From: Paratrimastix pyriformis
Lineage: Eukaryota > Preaxostyla > Paratrimastigidae
Reading direction: 5' to 3'
Assembly: GCA_027972325.1 (NCBI GenBank)
Contig: JAPMOS010000068.1
Coordinates: 75,001 to 105,000 of the forward strand
Length of the DNA: 30,000 bases
Below are positions 14,776-24,462 of the stretch, in pieces (the first letter of the stretch is position 1; the number at the start of each line of letters is the position of its first letter). The notes under the pieces are model-generated. The model saw only the letters and a program-made list of their open reading frames with translations. It was not told where the DNA came from and did not search any database. The translations under genes were made by a program, and so were the position numbers.

Positions 14776-15464
14776 CTGCACCCCCCGTCCGGCGGCACGT
14801 CCAACGACGGGGCCCCGTCCCCTCGGAGCTGATTCGAGGGAGGAGGAGGCCCCCATCCATCTATTCCTGCCTGCCTGCCTGCCCTGCCTTCCCGGGCTCC
14901 CCCATTCCCCCCGCCGGCCGGCCGGTTGTGTGTGGGCTCATCTTTGCGTCACTTTCGCAGCCGTGTCCCCGCCCTGCCCCCACGGAGGGATGGATGGTGG
15001 CGGGCCGCGCGATTTTCCCTTCTGTGGCTCCTCTTCCCTTCCCTTCCCTTCCTTCTCCCATCTCATCGTTTTCGGGTCTCATGCTGCTGCCTGGCGTTTT
15101 TGTGGATGTCACCCCCCCCCCCCCCCCCCTTGCTCAATAACCCCTCCTCCCTTCCCCTCGCCAAACTCCCCCCACGCTGGGCCATCACCACGCGAGCATC
15201 TCCATTGGACGCGGGACTTTGACATGGTGTGACTCATCGAAGGACCCACGTTCAGGATCGCCTCACCACCCCCCGGGGGAAGTCCGGCCGCCCCGCAACG
15301 TCGCTTCCGACCGTTTCTTAAATGGAGAGAATCACAAAGGCAGCCCCCGGGAACGAGGCGGGGAGAGGGATGAGAAGATCATGAGAGAAAGAGAGAAAGA
15401 GACAGGGGGGATGGGGATGGGGATGGGGATGGGGATGGGGAAAGGGGGGAAGGGGTAAGGCCGA
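14776..15464. other. Convergent intergenic spacer with poly-C and GGGGAT repeats
   Basis: Lies between the 3' ends of syntaxin-16 (+) and the secreted-protein gene (-). It contains a poly-C run (about 15111-15129) and a GGGGAT array (about 15405-15440). Both 3' UTRs must lie here. No gene is supported. Confidence 0.7.
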
Positions 15465-16680
15465 TCACTGCATGTAGTTGAACATGAGGAAGCCCAGGCT
15501 GAGGTACTCGAACAGGGTCACCTTCCAGCCCTTGCCCACATCGTCCGCCGGCAGGGCCGTCCGGCTGAGGTCCGTGGTGGGCGTGCTGGCCCCCCGGTCG
15601 GCCGTCTTGTAGAACTGGCTCGAGAAGGTGGTCGGGATGGCCGCCCCGGCCGGCTCCAGGGGCCCGTACTGGGCCGGCTGCAGGTTTTTCAGATACCGCG
15701 CCGTCTCCTCCCGGCTGCCCGCAATGTCGGGCCGGGCCAGGGCCGTCACGGGCACCCCCACGACATAGAGGTCCTCCCCGGGGCGCGGCCCGTCGGCCCG
15801 CTTCTTGATCTTGTCCATCGAGAACCGGATGGCGGCCGAGTGGCCGGCCAGGGCGACCCCGCGCAGCTCGGGGATGTCGTCGAAGGGCACCCCGGCCATG
15901 AGACGCCCCAGGGCCGGAGCCCCCATGACGTAGACCAGCAGGGCCGGCATCGGCTCAACCCCGGGTCGGAGCCGCGAGCCGGCTTTCTTGGGAGCCGGCG
16001 TCCAGGCCGAGGAGGACGCGTGCACGACCACGTCTACCGTGCCGAAGGGCAGCATGGTGTAGTGGAGCACCAGCGGCTGGGCCGGGGTGACCGTGACGGT
16101 CTCGCTCTGGGTGGTGGAGATGTGAATCCGATCCGGGCGCCGGCAGTGGTTCTGGTCGTATTCCATCAGGACACTCACGGGCACGGGGCCAGCGGGCAAG
16201 GCGGCGGGAGATTTGTCGTCTTCGGGGGCAGGGCGGATCACCAAATAGAGCAAGGGATGCACAGTGGCCAGCACCGCGGTGGGCACCGAGATATCGCATT
16301 GGGTGAATGTGCACAGGTGATCCGGGAGACCGGGCTGGCAGCACTGGCTGGCAGCCATACGAGGCTCAACGGGAATGGGGGCACTCGGGGACGCTTTGAC
16401 CGAATTGAAATCCTGATTTTTTTGGGTATCGAGACAATGAAAACGTCAAAAAGCAAACCTCTTCACCCAGCCAAAAAGATTCCAAAGGCACTGCGGACTC
16501 AGAAATACGGAGGTGAAGGCACTTCGAAGCGGGCGAGAGAGGGTCAGGGACGAACATGCGAGCGTAGAAGGGGTGCTCCGGAGTAAAACTCAGAGATTCG
16601 GTCATAGAGAAGGACTGTTCCTCTCCTTGGGCCACCAGGCCAAAGAGGAACAAGAGAAAAACAACACGGAGGAAGCGCAT
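15465..16680 (-). CDS. Secreted protein of unknown family (signal peptide)
   Basis: Minus strand, exons 16680-16459 and 16412-15465, joined over a 46-nt intron in phase 0; 389 residues. The start MRFLRVVFLLFLFGLVAQG is a classic signal peptide with a likely cut before EEQSF. The mature part has several Cys (CCQPGLPDHLC, FTQC, NHC) and alternating hydrophobic strands (VLATVHPLLYLVI, PVPVSVLMEYD, VTVTPAQPLVLHY, VDVVVHASSS), which suggests beta-sandwich domains. A second half contains ALLVYVMGAP and LYVVGVPVTAL, and the chain ends GWKVTLFEYLSLGFLMFNYMQ. The hydrophobic end is too short and interrupted to call a membrane anchor. I do not recognise the family. It shares its promoter with MED18. 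Confidence 0.75.
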
Positions 16681-16754
16681 TTCCTTCTTCTCCGAAAGTG
16701 CAGCTTCCAGAACGCGTGGGGGAAGAAGGCTCTCTCATAAATTACGCACCTCCA
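16681..16754. promoter_or_regulatory. 74-bp divergent promoter between the secreted-protein gene and MED18
   Basis: Only 74 bp separate the ATG at 16680 (minus) from the ATG at 16755 (plus), so both 5' UTRs and core promoters must overlap here. The sequence includes CTTCTTCTCC and its near complement GGGGGAAGAAGG. No TATA box is evident. Confidence 0.6.
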
Positions 16755-17771
16755 ATGCACAGAGTTTTCTTGGAGGGCACATTCCCCGATGATGTATGTC
16801 AACCGCTCATTGAACTTCTCACGGGGGTAACTGGCGAACGCCCGGAGGCCTTTCACGAATGGGAATGCGTTCTCGTGATGCCCGATCAGTTCCGCAATGT
16901 CGACACGACCCTTCGATTAAAGAAGGACATGGCGCATCCCGAAGCAGGATGGATATCATTCTCGCTGGGTCGCGACTCTTCCGCGGAAAAAGCCTCTGTT
17001 TGCGGCTACAGTTCGGCCAGTCTGCTCAACGTGGGCGATGGGGTCATTCCATTCTTTGGGCGACTCGGCTATCAGTCTGTCACGCGCCGCCTCCCCCCAT
17101 CACAAATGTTGCTGGTACCCCGGGTCCGATAGATTCCAGTTTGAATTCCTCCGAAAGGGGCACCTTTTCCGGCATCACTCTGGGGCCTGTTTCTCCCTGT
17201 CACATCTCTACAAAGTCTGTCGTCGGTGCCCCCACACTCCCAGCACATCGCACGGCTATGATTCCGGACGGGTAGATCCCCCACCGGCACGAGCCGCTTC
17301 GGGATCCGCAGCCCCTGAGCAGCACGGGCGAGTGGGTGCTGGAGGCCTGGGACAACGTGCGGGTGGACGAGGAGGACCTCAAGCTGCACACCGAGAACCT
17401 GCTCACACTGGCCGGCTATCTTGCCCCGTCTGTGCCCACTCCACTCCCCCGGGCGCCGAGAAGGAGGAGGAGGAGGGGGGGGGGGGGGGGGGCGGACTCC
17501 ACTGCCACCCCGAGCTGACAATTCCCCCATGTGGCACCACCGCCCGCGCCACCACCCCACCTCACTCTTGGCCCACAGTCTGGTCAGGCTCTCCAAGCGC
17601 ATCCTGCCCATCGTGGCGCCTCCACCCCCGCCGGCAGTGGCCGCGGCAGCTGCGGCTCCCCAGGTTCCAGCCGCGCCCGCCGCCCCGCTCACGGCCTCCG
17701 ATCGGCTTTATCTGCAGCAGTCGGCCGCCAAGGCAGCCCAGAGGGGCAGCAAGCCACAGAAGGGAAAGTGA
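16755..17771 (+). CDS. MED18: Mediator complex subunit 18
   Basis: Exons: 16755-17074, 17133 to about 17211, about 17320-17427 and 17579-17771. The start MHRVFLEGTFPDD and PLIELLTGVTGERPEAFHEW match the MED18 N-terminus (beta-strand, then a helix ending in PEPFHxHE). The central part contains TTLRLKKDM, GWISFSL and ASLLNVGDGVIPFFGRLGY, continuing after a 58-nt intron as QFQFEFLRKGHLFR, the MED18 LGF...EFvxKGhxFR signature. The C-terminal part has EWVLEAWDNVRVDEEDLKL, ENLLTLAGYLAPLVRLSKRI, matching the family's end (FAEQLKPLVHLEK). A non-conserved Pro/Ala-rich tail follows. MED18 sits in the Mediator head module with MED20 and MED8 and acts in RNA polymerase II initiation and termination. Borders of the intron between about 17212 and 17319 are uncertain. 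Confidence 0.85.
17475..17491 (+). repeat. Poly-G run (intron)
   Basis: About 17 G in MED18 intron 17428-17578, after a GGAGGA stretch. Confidence 0.85.
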
Positions 17772-17965
17772 TCGACGTGTTGTTGTGCGAGGTGGTTTTT
17801 TACGTTTTTTCAGTTTTTCTCTGATGATGGGAGTGCGTATATTCTAAAAATACCAGGCCATGGGCTCGGGGACAAGAGACGCCGCGCGTCGTCAACTTGT
17901 TTTTTTGACAATTGACTTCATTGACACGGCCTGTGAGGCAGTTCGCGTTTGGCCATCCGCGCATC

Positions 17966-20900
17966 ATGCAGTCGCGTTTCACCGCCTTCTGTGCCTCTCC
18001 GCAAAACGCGGGCAACAAACTCGCTTTCACCAAGATCGAGGATGGTGCTGCTTTTCTGAAGATCGAAGGCAAGCCATTCCAGGTCAGATTCGTCCATTTC
18101 TTGGCGCCACTGCATTTTAAGAGAATATTCTTCCTGGCCTGAATGGTGGGGCATGGAAAATCACTCACATAGATTACTCTGGCCCAGACACCGGCTGATC
18201 CCCTGTTCTTCTGGGATCCCACCGGTGAGGTTTCTGAGGCCTGGCTCGGGAAGCTGAACGAGACCGCAGAGGCGAAGAAGGGTCGGCAGTTCACTGTTTC
18301 TTCCTTCTCGACTCCTCGCGTTTTTTGGCCAGCCGATCCCCATTGCCTCGAGGCCTGCTTGGCCCTGGCTGCCTCCACTTGGGTCTGCTCTTCTCACCAC
18401 CACCACCCGAACCGCATGTAATTTTTTTCTTTTTCTTGGTTTTTCATTCCTCTTCCGGCGTCAGGCCGCTCGCACCCCGCCACCACCCGCAGCCGCTAAG
18501 CCCGCGGCCAAGCCGGCGGCCGCGGCCAAGAAGCCCAAGAAGGACGAGGAGGAGGACGAGGAGGAGGAGGACGAGGACGAGGACGACGAGGAGGAGGAGG
18601 ACGATGACGAGGAGGAGGAGGACCGGGAGGGCCTCATGGACGATGCCTTCGACCCCGACGCGCCCGCCCCCAAGAGCGAGTCCGTCTCCATCATGCCCCT
18701 CCTCCTGCGAGCGGCTATCACCCCCATCCACCCCCATCCACCCCCCCCCCCCCGTGTCTCAACCCCCTCCCGTGTGCGTGGCTCTCCCCGAGATCCCCCT
18801 GTGTGGTTCCCCACCGACCTTGTGCGACCTTGAGCCGATGGACTACCGGCTGTCTCCGGTTATCCCCCCTCTGTGCGGCTATCCCCCCCAGTGAGGTCGA
18901 CCTTGAGCCGATGGACTACCGGCTGCCCACCCAGGCCACCCCGGCCGCCACCCGGTACCTGCTGAAGAACTACAAGGCCCTCACCAAGATGGACACCCGC
19001 CGCGAGGTCGGCATCCCCCACCCGCCTCCCCAACCTGGGCTTCTAGGTTGCCCTGGCTGTGCACATCTCACGGGTCGCGTGCCCACAATCAATGCCCAGC
19101 CCCTGACCCACCGGGCAGGGCGGGGCTCGAGGTTTTCCGGGCTGTGAACAACCTGGACCCGTGATGTGAGCATGCTCGCATCTCCCTGGTCGCTGCTCTG
19201 CTCACGATCAATGCCCAGCCCCTGACCCACCACCGGGGCGGCAGGCCACGGGTTGAGAAGAGCCTCACCGCACTGGTAGCCGCTCACTGATGCCTCTCGG
19301 CACCGGGGCACGGGCGGCTGGGGGCAGGGCTTCGAGGTCTCCCTGGTGGAGAACAACCTGTATAAGTGGCGCGCCCGGCTTTTCGACTACGACGCCAAGG
19401 AGCCCCTCGCCCAGGACCTCAAACGCACCCCACACGTCCGTGCCCCCCCCCCCCCCCCACACACACACACACACACACTCCTGCCCACCCTGTCGTGTCG
19501 TGTCTCTGTTCAGCACCCACGCCCCAGGACCTCAAGCGCACCCCACACGTCCGTGCCCACACACGCACACGCGCACTGAGCATATTATGCACCATGCGTG
19601 CGTTGGTGTTGCCCCTCGCCCAGGACCTCAAGCGCACCCCACACGTCCGTGCCCACACACACACACTCCTCTCCCTAACGAGCCTATCAAACGCCCTCCA
19701 CGGGGGATTCCTTCGCCCACGGGTGCAGTGACATTCGTGCTGTCTCTTCTACCTCTCTGGTTTTTGTTTTCCCGTTACTTCGTTCCTTCTTTGTTCGACA
19801 CTCCTGCCCACCCTGTCGTGCCGTGTTTCTGTTCAGCACCCACGCCCCAGGACCTCAAGCGCACCCCCCCACACACGCACTGAGCATATTATGCACCATG
19901 TGCGTTGATGTTGCCCCTCGCCCAGGACCTCAAGCGCACCCCACACGTTCGTGCCCCCTCGTGGACCGTGCAGACACTTTTTTGCGGTGAGAGGGACATC
20001 GCCGTGGAGATGGCCTTCCGTGCTCTGCCCCACCCACTCACGCCTCTCTGCTGTGCCATCCGTGATGGGCTGGGTGTGCTGTGCCGGGGGGCGCAGGGTG
20101 ACATCATCGTGTTGATTGTCCCCCTCCCTCACGCCTCCCTCTCCCTGCTGTCTGCGGTGCTGTCTGTGCTGTGGGGCTGTGGGGATGGGGTGGGTTGGGC
20201 GCAGGGCGACATCATCGTGGAGATCGTCTTCTCGCCCGACACGCCCTTCTCGCCGCCCTTCTGCCGGGTGGTCCGCCCCCAGTTCATGTTCCGCACCGGG
20301 TCTGCATCACCCCCCTGCATCCATACCCCCCGGCAATGTCCGCCCCCAGTTCATGTTCCGAACCTATCAAAAAATCCGGTGCTTGTGTCCGCTGACCAAA
20401 TCTCGTCATTGTTGTGGGGATGTGGGGTTTGGGATGTGATGATGGGTGGCATGGGTGGGTGGGGTGGGGGTGGGGGGCAGGCACGTGACCCTGGGCGGGG
20501 CCATCTGCACGGAGCTGCTGACCAAGGCCGGCTGGAGCCCCGCCAACACGGGCGACTTCCTCATCATCCAGCTGGTCCGCCATGACACCCGCCACCCATC
20601 CTGTGGCCACCAACCCTCCCCCCCGATGCAGCGTGCGAGCGTCATCAGCATCATCACCATCACCCAAGCAGCATCCAATCATCATCACCAATCACCCAAT
20701 CATCATCCAATCATCATCCAATCACCAATCGTCCAGTCATCATCCGATCATCCGATCATCATCACCATCATCATCCAGTCATCATCCGATCACCATCACC
20801 ATGATCCTCATCACCCTTCCTGCCCCCAATGTCCAGCGTGCGATCACCATCATCATCATCCCTCACCCTGATCCTCACCACCCTTTCTGGCCCCAGCGTG

Positions 20901-21068
20901 CGATCACCATCATCATCCCTCACCACCCTTTCTGGCCCCAATGTCCAGCGTGCGATCTTCATCACGGGCGGCGGGCGGCTGGACCTGTCCAAGAGCGGCG
21001 AGTACTCCGAGCGCGAGGCCCGGGAGGCCTTCGAACGCCTCAAGGCCACCCACGGCTGGACCGAATAA
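17966..21068 (+). CDS. Ubiquitin-conjugating enzyme, UBE2Q type
   Basis: Exons: 17966-18082, 18173-18382, 18465 to about 18690, about 18895-19006, 19328-19435, 20205-20299, 20481-20574 and 20949-21068; phase is kept. Residues 1-109 (MQSRFTAFC..., QTPADPLFFWDPTGE) are unrecognised. An Ala/Pro/Lys stretch and a run of about 30 acidic residues follow. The UBC fold of the UBE2Q type starts at ATRYLLKNYKAL, then GFEVSLVENNLYKWRARLFD, GDIIVEIVFSPDTPFSPPF, CRVVRPQFMFRTG, and HVTLGGAICTELLTKAGW. The Cys in GAICTELLT is the active-site Cys, matching GALCMELLTKQGW of UBE2Q1. The chain ends REAFERLKATHGWTE, close to the family's terminal helix. UBE2Q enzymes take ubiquitin from E1 as a thioester. The introns from exon 3 onward are crowded with copies of exon edges. 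It starts 194 bp after MED18. Confidence 0.9.
18825..18852 (+). repeat. Echo of the UBE2Q exon 4 5' edge
   Basis: CGACCTTGAGCCGATGGACT and the following CCGGCTG recur at the true exon start about 73 bp downstream (about 18898-18925). This copy has no AG directly before it. Confidence 0.9.
19113..19155 (+). repeat. Diverged echo of the UBE2Q exon 5 5' edge
   Basis: GGCAGGGC, CTCGAGGT and GAACAACCTG recur in the order seen at 19321-19363, with several substitutions and a small insertion. A TGA lies in the copied frame. The CAG acceptor is kept. The same intron also repeats ATCAATGCCCAGCCCCTGAC at about 19088 and 19208. Confidence 0.7.
19409..19956 (+). repeat. UBE2Q exon 5 3' edge with donor, five copies
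   Basis: CCAGGACCTCAAACGCACCC followed by CACAC and the donor GTCCGTGCCC stands at the true exon end (19409-19445). It recurs at 19524-19558, 19620-19654, 19846-19870 (shortened) and 19922-19956. The intron copies share AAG for AAA in one Lys codon. Longer flanking blocks (CACTGAGCATATTATGCACC; CTCCTGCCCACCCTGTCGTG) are also repeated, so larger units were copied. Confidence 0.95.
19988..20111 (+). repeat. Two echoes of the UBE2Q exon 6 5' edge
   Basis: The true edge is GCGCAG then GGCGACATCATCGTGGAGAT (20199-20224). Copies lie at 20091-20111 (GCGCAG kept, GGTGACATCATCGTG) and 19988-20014 (GGGACATCGCCGTGGAGATG). Spacing is roughly 105-110 bp, so this is a tandem repeat of about 108 bp whose last unit is the exon. 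Confidence 0.85.
20338..20364 (+). repeat. Echo of the UBE2Q exon 6 3' edge
   Basis: GTCCGCCCCCAGTTCATGTT followed by CCG is copied from 20270-20292. The copy diverges at the junction (CCGAACC in place of CCGCACC) and has no GTCTG donor. Confidence 0.9.
20640..20880 (+). repeat. ATC-rich array (intron)
   Basis: ATCATC, ATCCA and ATCACC units in the last UBE2Q intron (20575-20948), resembling the HP1-like intron arrays. Confidence 0.85.
20823..20910 (+). repeat. Two echoes of the UBE2Q last-exon 5' edge
   Basis: The true acceptor CCCCAATGTCCAG then CGTGCGATC (20937-20957) is copied at 20823-20846 with the acceptor intact, and at 20888-20910 in shortened form. A weaker third, GATGCAGCGTGCGAGCGTC, lies near 20626. 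Confidence 0.9.
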
Positions 21069-21669
21069 GCTGGCCTCCCCGACTGGGGCGGATGCTGCCT
21101 CATCCGAATCGTGTTTGGCCAGGGGAGGCCCTGTTGGTGTGATGATGATGCTGATGATGATAATGATAATGATGATCGACCGCTGGTCAGCGGTGCGTGT
21201 ACGATGAACAGGACGCGTTTTCGGTACGTGCTTGTGGCCTCCGCGGGGGGGCTGAGTCCTTCTTTCTGGCGATGAGATCCACCCAATGTCTCGCCCGGAC
21301 ACCGAGGGCCAGGAAAGGAGAATAAACTGGAGCGGGGGGGGGGGGGGGGGGGGATAGAGTAGCACGAAAGTTGGAATGAGGGGGAAGTCGTGAGAAAGAA
21401 AGAAAAACGGCGGCACCACTTGATCCATCCGTCCATCCGGCCCCGCCACCCTGCCCCCACCCTGCCACCCCCCGCCGCCCTGCCCCTGACGGCCCTGCTG
21501 CCTGCACGAGGAGCAGTCTGGGACTCGAGCTGCCTTTCTTGGGTGGCGAAGAAGAAAGCACAGAAAGAAACCAGGAGTCTTTTTCGTGCCACTCTGCCGA
21601 TGGAGGGAGGGAACAACTGCGCCTCCGCCTCAGGGGAGGAGGTCGGTGTGCCCGTTGTGTCGGCATCCG
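21069..21669. other. Convergent intergenic spacer
   Basis: Between the 3' ends of UBE2Q (+) and the PB1/ARM gene (-). Contains a GATGAT run (about 21138-21178) and a poly-G run of about 18 (about 21336-21353). No gene is supported. Confidence 0.65.
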
Positions 21670-24094
21670 TCACAACGCCTTCAGAATCGCATCGGAAAGC
21701 CCGCCGATGATCAGCGGAGCAGGGAGTGTGCGGAAGTGCAGCAGACAAGGGCGCGCGGGGGCCAATGAGGTCCGGTTGCGGGGATCCATGGAGAGCATGA
21801 AGGCGACCCGGAGGAGCTGCTCGGCCACCTCGGGGTGGGTGACGGGCAGGTTGGGGTGGGCCGTGAGCATCCCGACCAGCGGGCCGGCCACCCCGGCGCT
21901 CCCAAAGGTGGCCATGCTCGTGGGGTCCGTCATCAGCAGGTTGGCGCATGCCCTGAGGAGCTCCAGCGCCAGATCGGAGCTGGTGGTGGGCAGGTCGGGC
22001 CGGGCAGTGGTGAGCAGCCGGGCCAGCGGGAGGGCCACCCCGGCGCGCCCAAAGGCGACCCCGACCGAGTCTCCGGGAGTCGAGAGGTTGGCGATGACCC
22101 CGAGGAAGACCGCGGCCACAATGGGGTTGATGGCGAACAGGTCGGGTGTGGCTTTGAGCAGCCTGACTATCGGGGCGGCCACTTCGGGCCCAAAGGAGGC
22201 CTTGTTCACGGGATCGGCTGAGATGTTGTGGCATGCCGTGAGGAACCGCTCGGCCGCAACGGGGTTGGCGAGCAGGTTGGTGTTTGCAATGAGCAACTTG
22301 ACCAAAGGGGCGGCCACCCCGGTCTGCCGAAAGTAGAAGCTGTCCTCGGGGTCGATCGACAGGTTGGCGATCGTTCCGACAAGTTCGAAGACGACCGTCC
22401 CCAGGCGGATGATGGGCGGGTCGAGGTTGGCGCTCAGCAGCCTGACCAGTGGGTGGGCCACATGGGCACGCAGAAAAGCGAGTCGGTTCTCGGCATGAAC
22501 AGCGAGGGAAGCGATTGCCGCGAAGACCAGGGCAGCCAGGACGGGGTCGATGGTGGGCAGGTTGGTGGGAACGGCAGCGAGGAGCCGGGCTAAGGGGGCC
22601 ACCACCCCGGCAAGCTCCGCGGCATTCTTTTCCTGTCCATGAACCAGGTCGATGACCTCCGAGAGGAGCCGGCCGGTCTTGGGATCGGCAATGTCGACGG
22701 GGGTGGCGAATTCGTCGAGCAGCCTCCTGACCCGCCTTGCCCGGCTCCCCACCGGCACGCCGCCTGCCACTTCGCGCTGGCGGGCACCTGTGAGAGATGA
22801 GAAGTCACGAGGGAAAGCCGAGACAAGACCCTTCCCCCACCTCTCCCACCCCCCCCCCCCCCCCCACCTCTCCCACCCCGGGTCAGTATCGCAAGACAGA
22901 CCAAGACCCACACCAACGGCGGCCTGTTGCGGCTCATCAGCGGGGTGGGGCTGCTCCTTGTGCTTTTTGCGCTTCGTCTTCTGCTGCTTCTTCTGTTCGG
23001 CTTGCTGCAGCGGAACCTGGAGCACCACAGGCCTGGCCAGGCTGTCCCGGAGAAGCTGGTGCAGGGCCTCTTCACTGTCCACCAGGCCTGGGACGACGGA
23101 GAAAACAGGAGCAAGTGAGAATCCCGCCAGCCACCCACTGATTGATGTGGGGTCAGAAGCCAAAAACAGACCGGTGACGGCCCCGGATGCGGGGCCAATG
23201 GCGGGCGCCCCGGCGAGGGTGCGGCCCTCGAACTGGGCGGCCAGCAGTCTCTTGAAATCATCGAACCGCATCGAGTCGGCCTGGTCGGAGGTGATCTCGA
23301 CCGTCCGGGGGGGCAGCCCGATCGCCTCCAGCTGCAACGTGCACATGGCCAGGGGCGGCAGCGACGGCTCCGGAGGGGCCGTCTCACCGCCAGAGGGCGT
23401 TGGCTCAGCGGGTGTCTGCATCGCGTCGTCACTGGCGCCGAGGGGCTGTGCCGACTCGGGTGCTGCTGCTGGTGGGGCGGCCACGATGGCTGCTGCTGCT
23501 GCTGTTTGAGTTTCCGTCGCGGTTGCTCTGGCGGGCAGCTGCTGCGGTTCTGGTGGTTGTTCGGCAATGCCATTGGTTGTCTCGGCTCCCACCCTAAGGT
23601 TGGTGATCTCCCCGAGGAGCAGCGTCTCAGCCACGGTAGGCAGGTCGGAGTGGGCGGTGGGCGGGGCGGCCGTCAGGGCTGCTGCGGCGGGCAGAGGCGG
23701 TGCCTGCCGGAATTATCGAATGGGGGTTGGGTCGGGGAGAGGACCAAATCGTGTTAGCACTCGTGTAAATGTGCAACAGTCCAACAGACCGCCGCCAAAG
23801 AGACCTTCAGATGAGGGAGAGGGATTTCCTCTAGGTAGCCCTCCAGCGAGTCATCGCCGGCGATAGCTGTGCAAAAATGAGATCAATCTTCCGACTCTGG
23901 GACAAACCAAATACGTCCCCGTTAGTCAAGGAGTAGGAGATTTCAGCGATGGAATCTGGGGCATACTCCCGTGCGAGCATTGATTTGAGGGACTCAAACC
24001 CGGAATTCCGGAAGAAGGGGACCCTCCGGTTCTTCGCACCCTCGACCGAGAGGACCAGCATGACCTTCTCCGAGCTCGGCTGGGCGGATGTCAT
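21670..24094 (-). CDS. PB1-like + armadillo-like repeat protein
   Basis: Minus strand: exon 1 24094-23908, exon 2 23866-23790, exon 3 23703-22914, exon 4 22787-21670; introns of 41, 86 and 126 nt, phase-consistent. The N-terminal 90 residues (VMLVLSVEGAKNRRVPF, SGFESLKSMLAREY, ISYSLTNGDVFAI, DDSLEGYLEEIPLP) have the pattern of a PB1/ubiquitin-like interaction domain. A second similar segment lies in exon 3 (MCTLQLEAIGLPPRTVEI, RFDDFKRLLAAQF, VDSEEALHQLLR, PVVLQV), after an Ala/Pro/Gln-rich linker. A basic patch (KKQQKTKRKKHKE) precedes exon 4. Exon 4 codes for about six armadillo-like repeats of roughly 55-60 residues with recurring AGVAxPLVRLL and IANLSxDP. The function is unknown; the layout suggests a scaffold. 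A further in-frame 51-nt intron near 23130 is possible. Confidence 0.7.
22849..22865 (+). repeat. Poly-C run (intron, plus-strand view)
   Basis: About 17 C on the plus strand in intron 22913-22788 of the PB1/ARM gene, flanked by two CCCCCACCTCTCCCACCC blocks. Confidence 0.85.
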
Positions 24095-24184
24095 GCCACC
24101 TTCCGTTTTCCGGCGCGTGCCTTGGGGGGTATCTATCCGTCGGGAAACAGGCGCAAAAACCCGGCGCCCTTCGCCGCCCTTGGC

Positions 24185-24260
24185 TGCTCAGTGCTGCACA
24201 CTTCCTGCTCCAATGATCATCAAGGGGCTTCTCGATGAGCTCCTGAAGGTTTTCCGGTGA
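24185..24260 (+). pseudogene. Stray 3' end of a PB1/ARM-gene paralog
   Basis: On the plus strand, LPAPMIIKGLLDELLKVFR then TGA closely matches the carboxyl end of the minus-strand PB1/ARM gene (LPAPLIIGGLSDAILKAL, 21670-21745). Nucleotides agree too: GCACACTTCC, TGATCATC and CTGAAGG recur in order. The rest of the paralog's armadillo region is not recognisable upstream on this strand, where the live gene's exon 1 lies on the opposite strand. Confidence 0.65.
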
Positions 24261-24399
24261 CCGCTCGGACGGACCGACACCACACGGGAACAAGTGGGCT
24301 GACGGAATGAAGGGAGCGAAGAGGAGGCGCATTTCTTTGTGCGCACTTTGTTGGTCTCTGGCTTTCGGAATCCGTGTGAGAGAATCCACTTCATCGACA

Positions 24400-24440
<41 letters not shown>
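24400..24440 (+). repeat. 41-bp poly-G homopolymer
   Basis: An uninterrupted run of 41 G, 22 bp beyond the stop codon of the LRR gene (in its 3' UTR, where it reads as poly-C). Confidence 0.95.
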
Positions 24441-24462
24441 CGAACTCCAATAATGAAATCCC

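Noticed and set aside
15840-16586. 248-codon plus-strand frame
   Set aside because: Shadow of the minus-strand secreted protein, which has a clear signal peptide and a phase-keeping intron.
19400-19960. CRISPR-like array (a 35-bp unit repeated with spacers)
   Set aside because: The unit is the end of a UBE2Q exon plus its donor, spacing is irregular, the gene is eukaryotic, and there are no cas genes.
21187-22234. Long minus-strand frames crossing the spacer between UBE2Q and the PB1/ARM gene
   Set aside because: They run in frames other than the armadillo-like repeats and cross poly-G and GAT repeats; chance openness in GC-rich DNA.
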